NCBI GenBank assembly: GCA_030248225.1 | Contig: JASANE010025084.1 | Span: 1-64,000 of the forward strand | Direction: 5' to 3' | Origin: Trileptium ribeirensis | Lineage: Eukaryota > Nematoda > Enoplea > Enoplida > Thoracostomopsidae | DNA length: 64,000 nt | In this document: in pieces, positions 1 through 12,000 of the stretch | Numbering within the stretch: position 1 is the first letter of the stretch | Layout of the letters: each line of letters opens with the position of its first letter | Made by a program: the position numbers and the translations under genes | The notes under the pieces: model-generated | Seen by the model: only the letters and a program-made list of their open reading frames with translations | Told to the model about the DNA's origin: nothing | Databases searched by the model: none

Positions 1-69
1 TTTTGGGACGTCTAATGACGTCCTGTCGGGATATTTGAAATCTAACTAGGAATGCTAGGAATTCTAGGA

Positions 70-125
70 ATGTTTGGCTTTATCTTGTAAGCCAACATAT
101 AAACGTGCAATGTTTGCACGTTTAT
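70..125. other. Pair of adjacent hairpins
   Basis: The first hairpin (70-98) pairs ATGTTTGGCTT with AAGCCAACAT, with one bulged T. The second (99-125) is a perfect 12-bp stem, ATAAACGTGCAA with TTGCACGTTTAT, around the loop TGT. A three-fold 9-bp direct repeat (TAGGAATNN) lies just upstream at about 48-74. Confidence 0.6.
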
Positions 126-194
126 CCATAGATAGGGCGATAAAATTTAGCCCCAGATGCCCTCCAATTAAGCTTAATTAAGTGATGGATGAGG

Positions 195-246
195 CAGCTA
201 ACTCGCTAAATAGCAGAAATTTGGTTTCAAATCGGCGAGTTAGCTG
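195..246. other. 12-bp perfect inverted repeat with 28-base loop
   Basis: CAGCTAACTCGC (195-206) is exactly complementary to GCGAGTTAGCTG (235-246). The inverted repeat is bracketed by direct copies of TGATGGATGAG, at about 183 and 258. It may be the trace of a small insertion or a structured RNA element. Confidence 0.55.
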
Positions 247-2260
247 AGGAAAAATTTGATGGATGAGAACCAGAACGCGGAAAAGACATATTCTAGCTTA
301 TCTTGGATACTTTAAAAAGGGAAAAGATTCAAAATTTTGAAATTTGACGGGTGACCCAACCATTTTTGTAGAACAGTTGGGGTTTTAACAGTCGATTTAG
401 GATTAAGTAATGAGCTTAAGTGATCTGAGTAATGATCTCCAGATATATTCTTGACATAACTTTTGGAGGTTACATCAGAATTTAAGCTGAAAAGCACAGA
501 TGGTCGACCTCCGAGTATTCGGAGGGTTCAAGTTTGATGTCGGCGATTTCGATTGAAGCCGACTCTCTCTAACGGGGTCCCAGGGTTTACGATAGCTGTC
601 AAAAATAAAATTTGGGGAATTTTTCGATTGGGCGCCCGGGTTTGACCTCGAAAAAAGTGGGCGTCAAAAGAACAACGCCGATTGGATGGCGACAAAATCG
701 CCATGCTTCAATATAGCAGAAAATTTTGAAGCGACGACTATCGCGTCGTCTCTCGGAATCAGTTCGACTTCGACAGCGCGGAGTTCGGTCGACTTTACTG
801 ACCGGCTCCGACGCTCTAGTTTTATTGTACGGTTTCGCCTTGGCTTTTAGCTTTCTTGTGTTTTTGCTTACTTGGTTTGGAACGGGATTCGACGTTGGAG
901 GACCCGTGTAGGCGCCCGTCGCCTCACGGAAGGGGACTAGCAATTGCTGTCCCGGATCGAACTTAGTAAGTCGGGATGAGAGTCAAGCGCATGGGGGTTT
1001 ATTTTCCCCATTTGTGGTTGTAACAGACCGTTCATCAAAATAGAATTTTCATAGCAACAGTTGACATTCCCGTCCGTTAGTGGACGTTCTGTTTTACATG
1101 TTAGCTTATTCTACCTTTCAAGTTTCTTGACAAACCTCCTTCGGTCGAGTTTCGTTTTGGGCATCCTGAGCGAACGCACGGAAGGTGTTAAGTTGGCGAC
1201 AACAAAGTCGAAGTAGTTCTGATTCCCCGTGGTCATAGGTAGGACAAACCAATGATGGACGCCTCTCGTCCATGTTTTTCATGACTTCTTACTTGTGAGT
1301 TAGGGCCGTAGAACTTTCCTGAGCTGACCACGGTAAAATTTTACCAGTAAATCATAGGGACTTGCATTTTTCCTTGTTTCTGCTCATGTTTATGGTTTCC
1401 AAACTTTCAGTTTAGTGGACTGTTCGACACTCATGCCGCTGCTTGAGTGCGGACTGACGTTGCAGATAGGGACCGAGGATTAGCCTCGGTCGGGCTTTAG
1501 GAAGCCCCAAAAATTTCGTTTCTCAATTCGAGTTAAGTAAATTTGGGGAATACAAAAGACTAAACAAATTCTAGGTGACTTCAGCTTGAGCTTAAGGTAT
1601 TGGCACTCCGAAAGGAGCGATCTTTATTACAACCTCTACACAATTTTGGCCAGTGTTCGATTTGATTGCTAGCGTGACGGTTGATGCCAGCTTTACACAG
1701 TCCTCGACGGCCCCTCACGACCAAACTTACTGCTCGCTCCACGAGGTTTACTTCGAAATCGGCTTGGTCCGATTATTAGGTTTACTAACGTTCAGTATAA
1801 CCCGCTCACGTGGTTAAGCTTAACGGTAGGACACTGCTCCCAAAATGAACCGACGGCATGGCTAGATGCCTGAAATTGGCCACCAGATATACTTTCAAAG
1901 GCACGATAGGGTGCCCACTATTCAAAATGAAATCAAAATACTCTCATTTTTATAAAATAAGATCGCGACCTTTTGCGAACCGTTTTGACTTCGAACCGAG
2001 TAAGTGCAAAACCCCGTTTCCTTTTTGGAGCGACTTGATCGCTGAGTTTAAGTTTTTTTTATTTTAGCTCGGTTTGCCCGTTAGGCTATGTACTGTGAGT
2101 TTCCTTGCTTCGATTTTAACTGTATTCTCTCTCCTTTTTTCAGTTTCCCTTGTTAGGTTTCGATCCTGCACGGGGGATTCAAGCCCGCTGCAGATTTGTT
2201 CAGTGCTAACCACTCGACTATCGAGTTCTGAACAAAACAAATAAAATTTTAGTGATAACT

Positions 2261-2319
2261 CAACTGCACAATTTCGATAGTGCAGTTGAGACACTGTACA
2301 ATTTCGATGTGTACAGTGT
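2261..2319. other. Tandem covarying hairpins with a shared loop
   Basis: Hairpin 1 pairs CAACTGCAC (2261-2269) with GTGCAGTTG (2280-2288). Hairpin 2 pairs ACACTGTAC (2291-2299) with GTACAGTGT (2311-2319). The loops share AATTTCGAT. The stems differ at three positions, and every difference is compensated on the opposite arm, so both 9-bp stems are perfect. This is the signature of conserved base-pairing, or of repair-mediated templating, and it is not explained by any coding frame. Confidence 0.6.
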
Positions 2320-2342
2320 AATAAGGCAATAGGATAAGCGAT

Positions 2343-2483
2343 AGAGAGAGGACGGCAAGACAAAGAAAAAACAACAAGGGAAACGAAAGAAACCAACGAA
2401 ACAAAGCGAGAAACAGGAAAGAAAGGCACCAACCGAAAACAACCCCAAAGCAAACAACACCAACCCACCCCAGGCGAAACGAG
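2343..2483 (+). other. 141-base stretch with no T on the + strand
   Basis: Reading base by base, the + strand contains no T from 2343 to 2483; it is rich in A, C and G with many CAA, GAAA and AACA words. It starts about 20 bases after the covarying hairpins and runs into a small hairpin (2483-2498). If transcribed from the + strand it would be a U-free, largely unstructured segment. The open frames on the minus strand here follow from the biased composition and are not taken as genes. Confidence 0.6.
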
Positions 2484-4800
2484 TCCCAGTTGTGGGACGG
2501 GCACGACAATACGTTAAAACAGTTAAAAGTGCGGCCTCGGTCGCCTAGGAAATCGCTAGGGATAACAACTGCTCGTGCCTCTCGTCCATGTAGGCGGTCG
2601 GAATAGTAGCCAGGAGCACCTCCGACATAACATAGTTCAAGGGATACTCAGCCACCAAATTCGGCCGCGTCACTACCGGCATACCGGTTATAGATTATTA
2701 GGGCTCAGGATAGTCGAATTCCCAGCTGGATTATTCAAGTTGTTGAGACAACGGCAAATGCAGGATTGACAAAGGACCTGGCCTCGGGATGGAATGAAAG
2801 GAGTGACTTGTTAGAGACGCTAGGCAGCATCTGCAGAACAGGTAACACACGCGGACAGCATTTTGACATCTGACCGCGATGTAGGCGACTCGTCGGTTGA
2901 ACCAAAATTAATAGTCTGTGCTCGTCGACAATTGTAAATAATCGACTGCTCTGACAATGTAATGACGTGTACCATATTTGATTTTCCTTTTTCTTATCCA
3001 ACGATCGAGTTTTATTTTGTACGGTAGACCTATGCATTCCCCGTACCCGGACTCGTGCCTTGTCACCGCCCCTCCCCCGCCTAGTTCTCGAATTACGTGC
3101 ACCGCCGCGCGCTATCATGAGCGAATTTCGAAGCACGCCAGGACGCATAACCCGAGCGACAGCTGACTTAGTTAACGTTCGATGTGGAACGCCTCGGGTA
3201 TAGATCCTGGTCCGGTACTACCGGGGACGACTTCGCTCGAGCCACCCCTTCCTCCTTCGCACTGCTGGACAAGGGGACAGATGTTCGGACGGGCAGATTA
3301 GTACTACCGTAGGTTGTATTCATGTGCGTATCTAAATAAATGCCCTCTGTTAACCGATACTGTACATAGCCTTGAATAAACTCTTGAAAATTACATGACG
3401 TGTCCCGTGTTATTGGATTTTTAGCGTAATAAAGACGTTCGAATGAACGGGCCAACTCTACGTGCCACGGCTTGACGAGGGGAATGTGCCAAGCCCTGAC
3501 ACGTGCAGTTCGCCACTAGTACTTGTATGTGAAAATCACGGAATTGTAGCGAGAGTGGTCCACCTTGTTTGTCAATCGAACCCGCTCATGAAATTAGTAC
3601 ACCCAAATAGGGATGAAACTTACTAGGAAAACGCTATTACTAAATACGGATAAATAGGTTATTAGGATACCGACTAGACTGTCCGACGTTAAACTTTCAG
3701 GGCATGTCGGAACCCTGTGGGGGCCATATGGCTACAACAGACAAAGTGTTCGGTTAAGAATAACGCAGCAGAACTCAAAATTTACCTAGCAAATTTAAAC
3801 TTATCACGCATTTTACTTTAGGTCACGCTAGATAAAACAACTTCCATTAGACTAGGACAGGGAATATTGGCTTGACATCATGACCTGTGAGCAGGTTTCG
3901 GTGTCAACCTCCCTGGGGGACCTCAGTGATCGTACCAAAATACTAGACACGTGCGCAACCAATCGGGCGGGGTCCGAACACACCCCGTGAAGCGCGCCTG
4001 CGGCCTGCTAAGCTCCGTAACTTCTTGGGTCTGACCAAGGAAGTGGCTAAAATTCAAAACTTAGGGTCCGCCCTTGAGGTTACGATAGCCGGGGTCGTAT
4101 GGGCATGGTGTTAGGAAGTTGCGCCATGCAGCTGCGTCACCGTTATTACATATGCGAACACTGCTTATTGACTTCCTGACTATCCGTTTCATCTTCCAGT
4201 CTTTCTATGCCCTGAATGTGCGCTGAAAACACCACAGAATACAAGCATGTCGCCTTGTGGTAATGTACAGATGACATGATTTAGATCCTCCATGAACTGA
4301 TCTTTTCATTCAGCGATTTAGTAGTTGGTGGGAGCCTAGGCTATATACAATCATGGATGAGTTAACTGGCTAGGCTCGAAGTTAAGCGCAGGCTAGCCGT
4401 ACACTGACGGATTTCCATTGCGTAGCTGATTGAATATGTGTTTTTGACTGTAATCCCTACTCATCATTGCAGGCTGCTTATGCTCCCGAAAACAAAATCA
4501 TGTACATGGCGCCAGCAGAGTAGATATTGAGAATGCCTCTATTAGCAGACAAAGTTTTGATAGCGCTACGAAGTCGATATTGCTTTTGGCAAGTGAGCGA
4601 GACTGCAATTTGTCGTAGAATGCTGCGGTCATTCCGTGATGCCTCAACGCAATTATGTTTGTACATGTTGCACTTTTGTGGCACCATTTGCACTTTTCAC
4701 ATCGCCGGCGGTATAATGACGTACGGCGTTTACCTAGTACGCGGTAGCAGAGTCTTGTGTAGATATATGAAAAATGAATAACTATTGTTATTCTGGTTGA

Positions 4801-6093
4801 TTTGAAATAAAGTTTTTTACGTTGTAAGTGCCCTCACAAGTTCCCTTTTCAATCTAAAGGTGGTAATTTAGGTTCTAAGGATGGCTTCGCTGGGCTTAGC
4901 CCGGCGGTAGAGCAGACCCGATCATGCCATTACCGCCGAAGAATCGAGCCGCGCCACATTCTAATATCTGTCTGTAGGAGCAGGCCGAACTGAGTCTGGC
5001 ATCGGGAAAAATTTGTAAACAGTCAACCAACAGCAAGAACTGCAGTCGCTTTTGGTTTGCATATGTTTTCTCTATTCCATACTACTGCATTGCATACTTT
5101 CATTATTAAGAGCCTAAGAGCTGACCCGAGCGAGATTTTCTATCAGAATGGCCGAGCCGGATATAGTTCATGATGTGCCAACCCGAACCAGAGCCTAAGT
5201 TCTGTTTGCCAACAGCCGCGCTGAGCCTAGCTGAACACGTTTAAGGAACAGCCGAACCGAACCAGATGTTGAACATCTGGCTGTTTCTCATCTCTATTTC
5301 AATGGTATTCGCTTTCGAATTTCTTGCATTGTTAGCCAAACGGACCGTTATCCTTTTTATCAGTGCTTACTAATTCCCAATCATGCTCTTAGTTTATTTA
5401 TCGAGAAGAAATAGAAATATCTATTCTTTGATACTTTACAATCATTCTTCAATTAGTTTTCTTGTATATCTAAGTCTCGTGCAAAATTTCTGTTTTAACT
5501 CTAAGTAAATGCACCTTTGCGTCTTTCAGTAAGCTATTTTATATAGAATTTTTATATACCTATATAATTTTATCTTGTTGTAAATTTTTGTAAAAAATAA
5601 AATATTTTAAAACTCATTGGAATCATGGTGGCCACAAAATCTTAATGTGGCCTTCAAAGATAATTTTAGACAAAATCTGGAATTTTAAAATTTAAATAAA
5701 TTGGAATTCTATATACAAAAACTTAGCTACGTAGAATCAAATTGAATTGTGTTAAGATTGAGACTTATCAAACATTAGGTATAAATACTACGGCTGAGCA
5801 AATGAAACATTTTTAATAAGATTTTAGAACCAATGAGAAGAACGAGATATATTAATTTAAGAAAAGGATCTCTATATTGAGTAGTTGTATCAGGAGTAGC
5901 GAATAATTTTAGCAGTCTTCAATGATGACATATTGCTGTATATCTCCAAACATGTCGTATCTTGTTTAATATTTGAATGTAATGCGGCATCACATATAGT
6001 ACTATACACTATTATTGTTATGCAATGTTTTTATAAACTAGAAGCATGCCGTCTTAATCCTAGCTAGTATGCCATGTTTGGCCCATGTTTTAG
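4801..6093. other. Intergenic or 5' gene region, no gene seen
   Basis: From about 4880 to 5270 there are G+C-rich segments with repeated GAGCC, CCGAACC and GAGCCTAAG words that look like an old repeat. From 5270 onward the sequence is AT-rich. An upstream exon carrying the start codon and signal peptide of the gene at 6094 is expected in or before this interval, but I could not identify it. Confidence 0.4.
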
Positions 6094-9000
6094 CAGAATC
6101 GTGGACATCTTCAGCCCATCATCCTCGTCGTGTCAAACGGCAATGTGGATGCTGTGGATGTGGCAACACCGGCTGTTGTGGTGGTGGATTCGGTGGATTT
6201 GGTGGATTTCCGTTGATTATTACAATTCCCGCGGCAGCGAATCCAGGTTTGAACAACCGACGAGTAACAGCTCCGCGACGAGGATCGGGCCCGGACGAAT
6301 GTGAGCTATTTTATAGTGCGGGAAGCGTTTGTCAGTAAAACTGGTCGCATATTTTTGTAAGACACAAACACCTAATTGGCAATACAAAACATGTTATACA
6401 GGGGCGCTGCAATGGTGACTCAGGCATCCCAGATTTTGTATGCTCTGATACATTTGTGCTGTGATTCGCCACGTTTTTGGGATTGCCCATACTCGATATC
6501 CCAGATTTGAATACGTTTAAACGCCACTCATGTTCTGCTGCAGCAAATTTGACTAAATTTGGCATGAAGTTGTTACACATTAAATAAAATGTAAATTCAA
6601 AATTATCTTTTAAAATCTTACAAAATCATGTTCGAAATTGAATTTCCAAATCGTAGAGCCAAATTGGTTCTTTATAATTATATAAATGTGAATTAATATT
6701 ATATTTTATGCACAAAACCGTATGATTTTTTAATAACTATGCATATAATAATTAGTCAACAGCAGAGTAGTAACAGTAACACCTCTGACACTATTTCATA
6801 TTTCAGACGAGTACGAATATTACGAATATACGATGAAGAAGCCCGACGACGTTCGTATCATTCCAGATTCATTTCCCGTTAATACCAAAACGGTTCCAGG
6901 TTCCAAACCAACCGCCAAACCCATAGAACTACCAACGACATTAATTCCACCGCTTCCGATAAGCGGAACAGCTTCTGGAGAACACGGAACAGCGAAAAGG
7001 GTTATCGGACGTGTGATTGGAGGAGAAGGAGGAACGAAATCTGGTATCTTTGTAAGCAAAAATTTTTATTCCAGTTAGCCGTGTGGAAATATGTTTTGAC
7101 GGGCTGAATTATACGTTTCCATATTTTGTACAAGAAATAATATGTATTCAACAGTTTTGAGTTAGCTACCAACGACATTAATTCCACCGCTTCCGATAAG
7201 CGGAACAGCTTCTGGAGAACACGGAACAGCGAAAAAGGTTATCGGATGTGTGATTGGAGGAGAAGGAGGAACGAAATCTGGTATCTTTGTAAGCAAAAAT
7301 TTTTATTCCAGTTAGCCGTGTGGAAATATGTTTTGACGGGCTGAAGTATACGTTTCCATATTTTGTACAAGAAATAATATGTATTCAACAGTTTTGAGTT
7401 AGCTACCAACGACATTAATTCCACCGCTTCCGATAAGCGGAACAGCTTCTGGAGAACACGGAACAGCGAAAAAGGTTATCGGACGTGTGATTGGAGGAGA
7501 AGGAGGAACGAAATCTGGTATCTTTGTAAGCAAAAATTTTTATTCCAGTTAGCCGTGTGGAAATATGTTTTGACGGGCTGAAGTATACGTTTCCATATTT
7601 TGTACAAGAAATAATATGTATATATTCAACGGTTTTGAGTTAGATTTGAAAATATTTTCGTGTTAAACGTTCGGTAATACTACGCAACCGAAACGCAGTG
7701 GTTTCGCTATTGATACATAAATATGATATGATCAATGTCTGAACCTTGAAGTGATAACTTGCAACGCTACGCCTCACCAAGCTATTTTGACTTGTAACTG
7801 AGATTTGTAACATAGTTTATATATATAGTATAAAACTATGCTACTACTATGTCACGAGTTAGTTGTAGCACGGCGAGCCGCGCAGTCAAATATGTGTCCA
7901 CACTATTGTATAGTTTAGTCGTTTAAATTCGTGCCCGTGCGTACGAATCTCTGAATGCACGGCAAGCCATGCTACAACTATTATATGTATGCTACCAGCT
8001 TTATTTTTATTGATAACGTAGCAAGACACACGTTTCATATTAAAAGTTATTTTAGTTTTCGTTACAAAAAATGATATATCTACTCTACGTTTTCCAGCTT
8101 CTCTACATAGCCGAATTCCTCATTTACATATTTTACTGTTTCCCCAACATTTTCCAATTTCCAAGATTTCTCGGCTCCTAGGTTCCCGATTTCACAGTTT
8201 TTTGTTTCAAGCATATTTCATATCCAACGTTACCCAAATAATAGTTTTCCATTTCCAAAAATTTTTGTGTTTTTATTTCTCAGAATTTCCAATTTGCAGA
8301 GTTTCCAGTTTTAAAATACTTATCCGTTTCCTACATTTGTGACTTCCACATATTTTGTAATTTCACATTTCCCATTACCAAACGTTTCCTGTCTCACAAA
8401 TTTTCAATTTACCGACCTTTCACGTTCCCCCACATCACTGTTTTACAACTATTTCTACTTTTCCAAATCGCAACATTTTCCGTTTCCCAACATTTGCCAG
8501 TTTCCCTCCTACTCCTTCGTTTTCCAGCATATTTTTCGTCTAAGTTTATCGTTTCTTAACGTTTACACGTTTCCTATCATTTCTCATTTCCCAGTATCCG
8601 TCTTTACCTAAACACTTTTGTGTTCCCAGCATTTGTTACTTGAGTTACCATTTTGGCAATTTGTCAGTTGTTTACAGTTAAAAGTTTACCTTTTTCCTTT
8701 TTCCAGTATTTTCCAGCTTCCCCTTTTCATCATTTTCACACTTTTCTGCATATCTAGTTTGCAAAAATTTCCTGCCTCCCAACATTTTTCATTTCCTTAT
8801 TTACCCATGAACTAGCTTTTCGGTTTCCAAAAATATTTTCCTTTTTCGATTTTCTGTTTTTCAACGTTCTCATATGTAGAGTTCCCCGAGATTATACTAG
8901 TTTTGCGTTTGTCAAGTATATGACTTCCTAGCATTTGCCAGTTTCATGTGTTGTATTTTTGATCACTTTCCCGGTTCCCTAGTTTCTATTTTCCAAGCAG

Positions 9001-12000
9001 TTTCTAGTTTCATGCATTTTAACATTTTTCTATTTCGTAACTTTTTACGTTTCCTATTTTTACTTTTCCCAATATTTTCCTGTTTTCTACTTTCAGATAT
9101 TTTCTCGTTTACCTACGTAGTATCCGTTTCCAAAATTCTTTGGTTTTCAATTTCACAACATTCTCCCATTTTTTGAGTTTTCCGTTTTAACGTTTATAAG
9201 TATTACCAAGATACCGTTTTTTAACATATTACAAGTTTCCCTGTATCTAACGTTCTCGCTATCAATGATCAAATTTCCCCACCATTTTCCATTTTTTGTT
9301 TAATTTTGCCAATTTTTTTCAGTTTCCGATTTTCCAGCATCTTTCAATTCCTAAGCTTCCAGTTTCTCAACCTTCCCGTTTTCCCGCATTTTTTGTTTTC
9401 CATGTCCTTCCTTTAGGTGGATTTCGTTTCGAAAATTTTTGCAATTTTAAGTTTCCTAAATATTTCCCACCTCAAGCGTTTCCCGTTTTCCAATTCCTCT
9501 CCGTTTCCCGAGTTTCTATAGCTTCCCAACATTTTCCAGTTTCGTGTTTCCCACTGTCAAGTACTTTCCTGTTTCCCAAGATTTACCGTTTTTAGTTAGT
9601 TTTCCTACATAGCAACATTATCTAGTTACCAGCAACAAAAGTTACTAAGAATTTCCAGTTTTTGGATAGCCAAAAATTCCTCGTTTTTCAGGTTATTTTT
9701 CCAACATTTCCCCGTCGCCATACTCTTGCATTTCCCTGATTTTCGCGCTTCCCCATTTCCATCATTTTCCTGTTTCCAACAATTCCCAGTTCCTCAACCT
9801 TCCTGTATTGTACCAATTTTCGTTTTCGTATTCACAATTTAAGTAATTTTCTTGTATCCAAAAAATTTCCTGTTTACAGTTTATTGACATTTGTCATTCA
9901 AGAGTTTTCAAGTTTTCTAAGACGTTTCCGTTTGGCGAATGTCTAACTTCCCAATATTTTCAAGTTTTAGGTTTTCTACTTCCAAGCGTTTTATCGTTTC
10001 CAACATTTACCGTTTATTTTTTGCCCCTCACCTCATATTATCCAGTTACTAATAATTCAACGGTTTCTCGCTTCCCAACTTTTCTAGTTTTCTTATCGCC
10101 AAAAATTGCCCGTTTCTCAAGATTATGTTTCCCCATGTGTTCCTGGTATCATATTCTCGTAGTCCCCGGTTTTTCGATCTTCCCATTTCCAACTCTCTTG
10201 TTTCCAATCAGTATTCCGTTTCCGTCTTCATCATTTAACTAGTTTTCCTGTTTCCAATAGCATTTTCCGATTGTCGTACAATTGTCGTGACTGACCCGAC
10301 AATCGTTAATTACCCGATTATCTACCTTGATATACTTTGATCCGTCATCGCAAGACAAATCGGTAACCACATATTAAGGAAGACCATTCCAGGTTTCCAC
10401 AACACGATGATTGTAAAAATAACGTGACGAGTTTAGACGAAGGATAGTGCGTGGCTGCAATTTAAACGGGTGACCTCTGGTGCTACCATTAGAAGTTACA
10501 GAAACAAAGTGATCTGCATTGTAGTTCAAATGATTGTTGAGTTTAAAAACGAAGATAATGCTCTGACGCATTCTGTGAGTCGATAGTATTTGGAGGCCCA
10601 AGAACCGTAGCCGAACCTCATAACTAGTGTTTTGCAAACCCAACATGTTTTAGTTACGTAACGATGGACTCGTTCTAGAAGAGTAATGTCACGCAACAAG
10701 TAGGTACTCCATGCCTCAGAGAAATATTTGAGTTTAGACCGTACAAGACTTTTAAATATTGGAAGAAATACCACTTTGGGAACAATTGCTTCATTTCCCG
10801 TTTTCTGTTTTCCCCGTTTCCCAATTTCCATTTTTGTCAATTTCTCCGTTTTCCAATTTCCCGTTTCCCCAATTTTTTTAATTCCAAATTGCCCGTTTTT
10901 CCAATTAGATTTTCCGATTTCCCAATTTTTAGATTTCCCAACGTTCTGTTTCTCTTATTTCCCAATCTCCAATTTTCTGATTTCCCAATTTCTATTTTTC
11001 CGATGTCCCAATTTTCATTTTCCCAATTTTCAGATTCCACAATTTTCTGTTTTCCAGATTTTCTAATTTCCCACATTGACGTTTTTTAATCTTCAGATTT
11101 CTTGATTTTCCAATTTCCCGTTTTTTGAATTTCGCGTTTTCCGATTTCCCGTTGCAATTTCGCGATTTCACAATTTCCCTTTGTCCAATTTACCGATTTC
11201 CAATTTTCCCGATTTCCCAATTTCGCGATTTCCAGTTTTCTCAATCTTCAAATTTCAGATTTTCAAATTTTCCAATTTCCTGTTTTCCCAAAGTCCACTT
11301 TTCCCAATTTCCCGTCTTGCTCTATTTCCCATTTACCAATTTCCTATTTTCCTGTTTTCTCTATATTTCATTTTCCCGATTTATCAATTTTCCGACTTCC
11401 CAATTTACCATTTTCCCGATTTTTTGATTTCCCAATTTCTTTTTTCCAAATTTTCCGATTTCCCAATTTCATGGTTCTTCAATTTCTCGATTTTCCGATT
11501 CCCTGTTTTCTCAATTTCCCGGTTTAGTAATTTTCAGATTTACCAGATTTCCCTATTCCCAAATTTGCGATCTTCCAATTTCGCGGTCCTTGAATTTCCC
11601 GATTTCTCATTTTAACTTTTTCCTAATTTTCAGATTTCCCAATTTCTCGTTTTCCCGATTTCCCAATTTTCAGATTTCCCAATTTCTCGTTTTCCGGATT
11701 TCCCAATTTCCCAACTTCGCGATTTTCATTTTTCCCATTTTCCAGATTCTCTGTTTCCCCATTTCCCTATTTCCTATTTTCCCAATTTCAGAATTTCCAG
11801 ATTTCTAATTTCTTGTTTTGCCGATTTTTCAATTTCCCGCTTTCCCAATTTCCCGATTTTCCAATTTCTCGTTTCCCCAATTTTTCGATTCCCCAATTTT
11901 CAGATTTTCCAATCTCCAGATTTCCCAATTTCTCGGTTTCCGGATTTCCCAATTTCCCAACTTCGCGATTTTCATTTTTCCCATTTTCCAGATTCTCTGT

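Larger units (their letters stand above)
1..4800. other. G+C/CpG-rich block without recognisable gene, dense in hairpins
   Basis: No reading frame here resembles a known protein and none has convincing splice context. By eye the block to about 4300 is clearly richer in G+C and CpG than the rest of the window. It contains many short perfect inverted repeats: 99-125 (12-bp stem, 3-base loop), 195-246 (12-bp stem, 28-base loop), 508-525 (7-bp stem), 539-563 (6 bp), 734-751 (6 bp), 1471-1491 (8-bp stem), 2261-2288 and 2291-2319 (9 bp each), 2483-2498 (6 bp). A phrase of about 15 bases, CCTCTCGTCCATGT, occurs near 1262 and 2579. A decayed retroelement or a structured non-coding transcript are both possible; I cannot decide between them. 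Confidence 0.45.

Noticed and set aside
599..943. 114-codon minus-strand frame in the G+C-rich block
   Set aside because: Basic, low-information composition, no family resemblance; likely a by-product of G+C-rich sequence with few stops.
2064..2509. Overlapping minus-strand hydrophobic frames (up to 146 codons)
   Set aside because: They are read from the T-free stretch, which cannot contain minus-strand stops with A; composition explains them.
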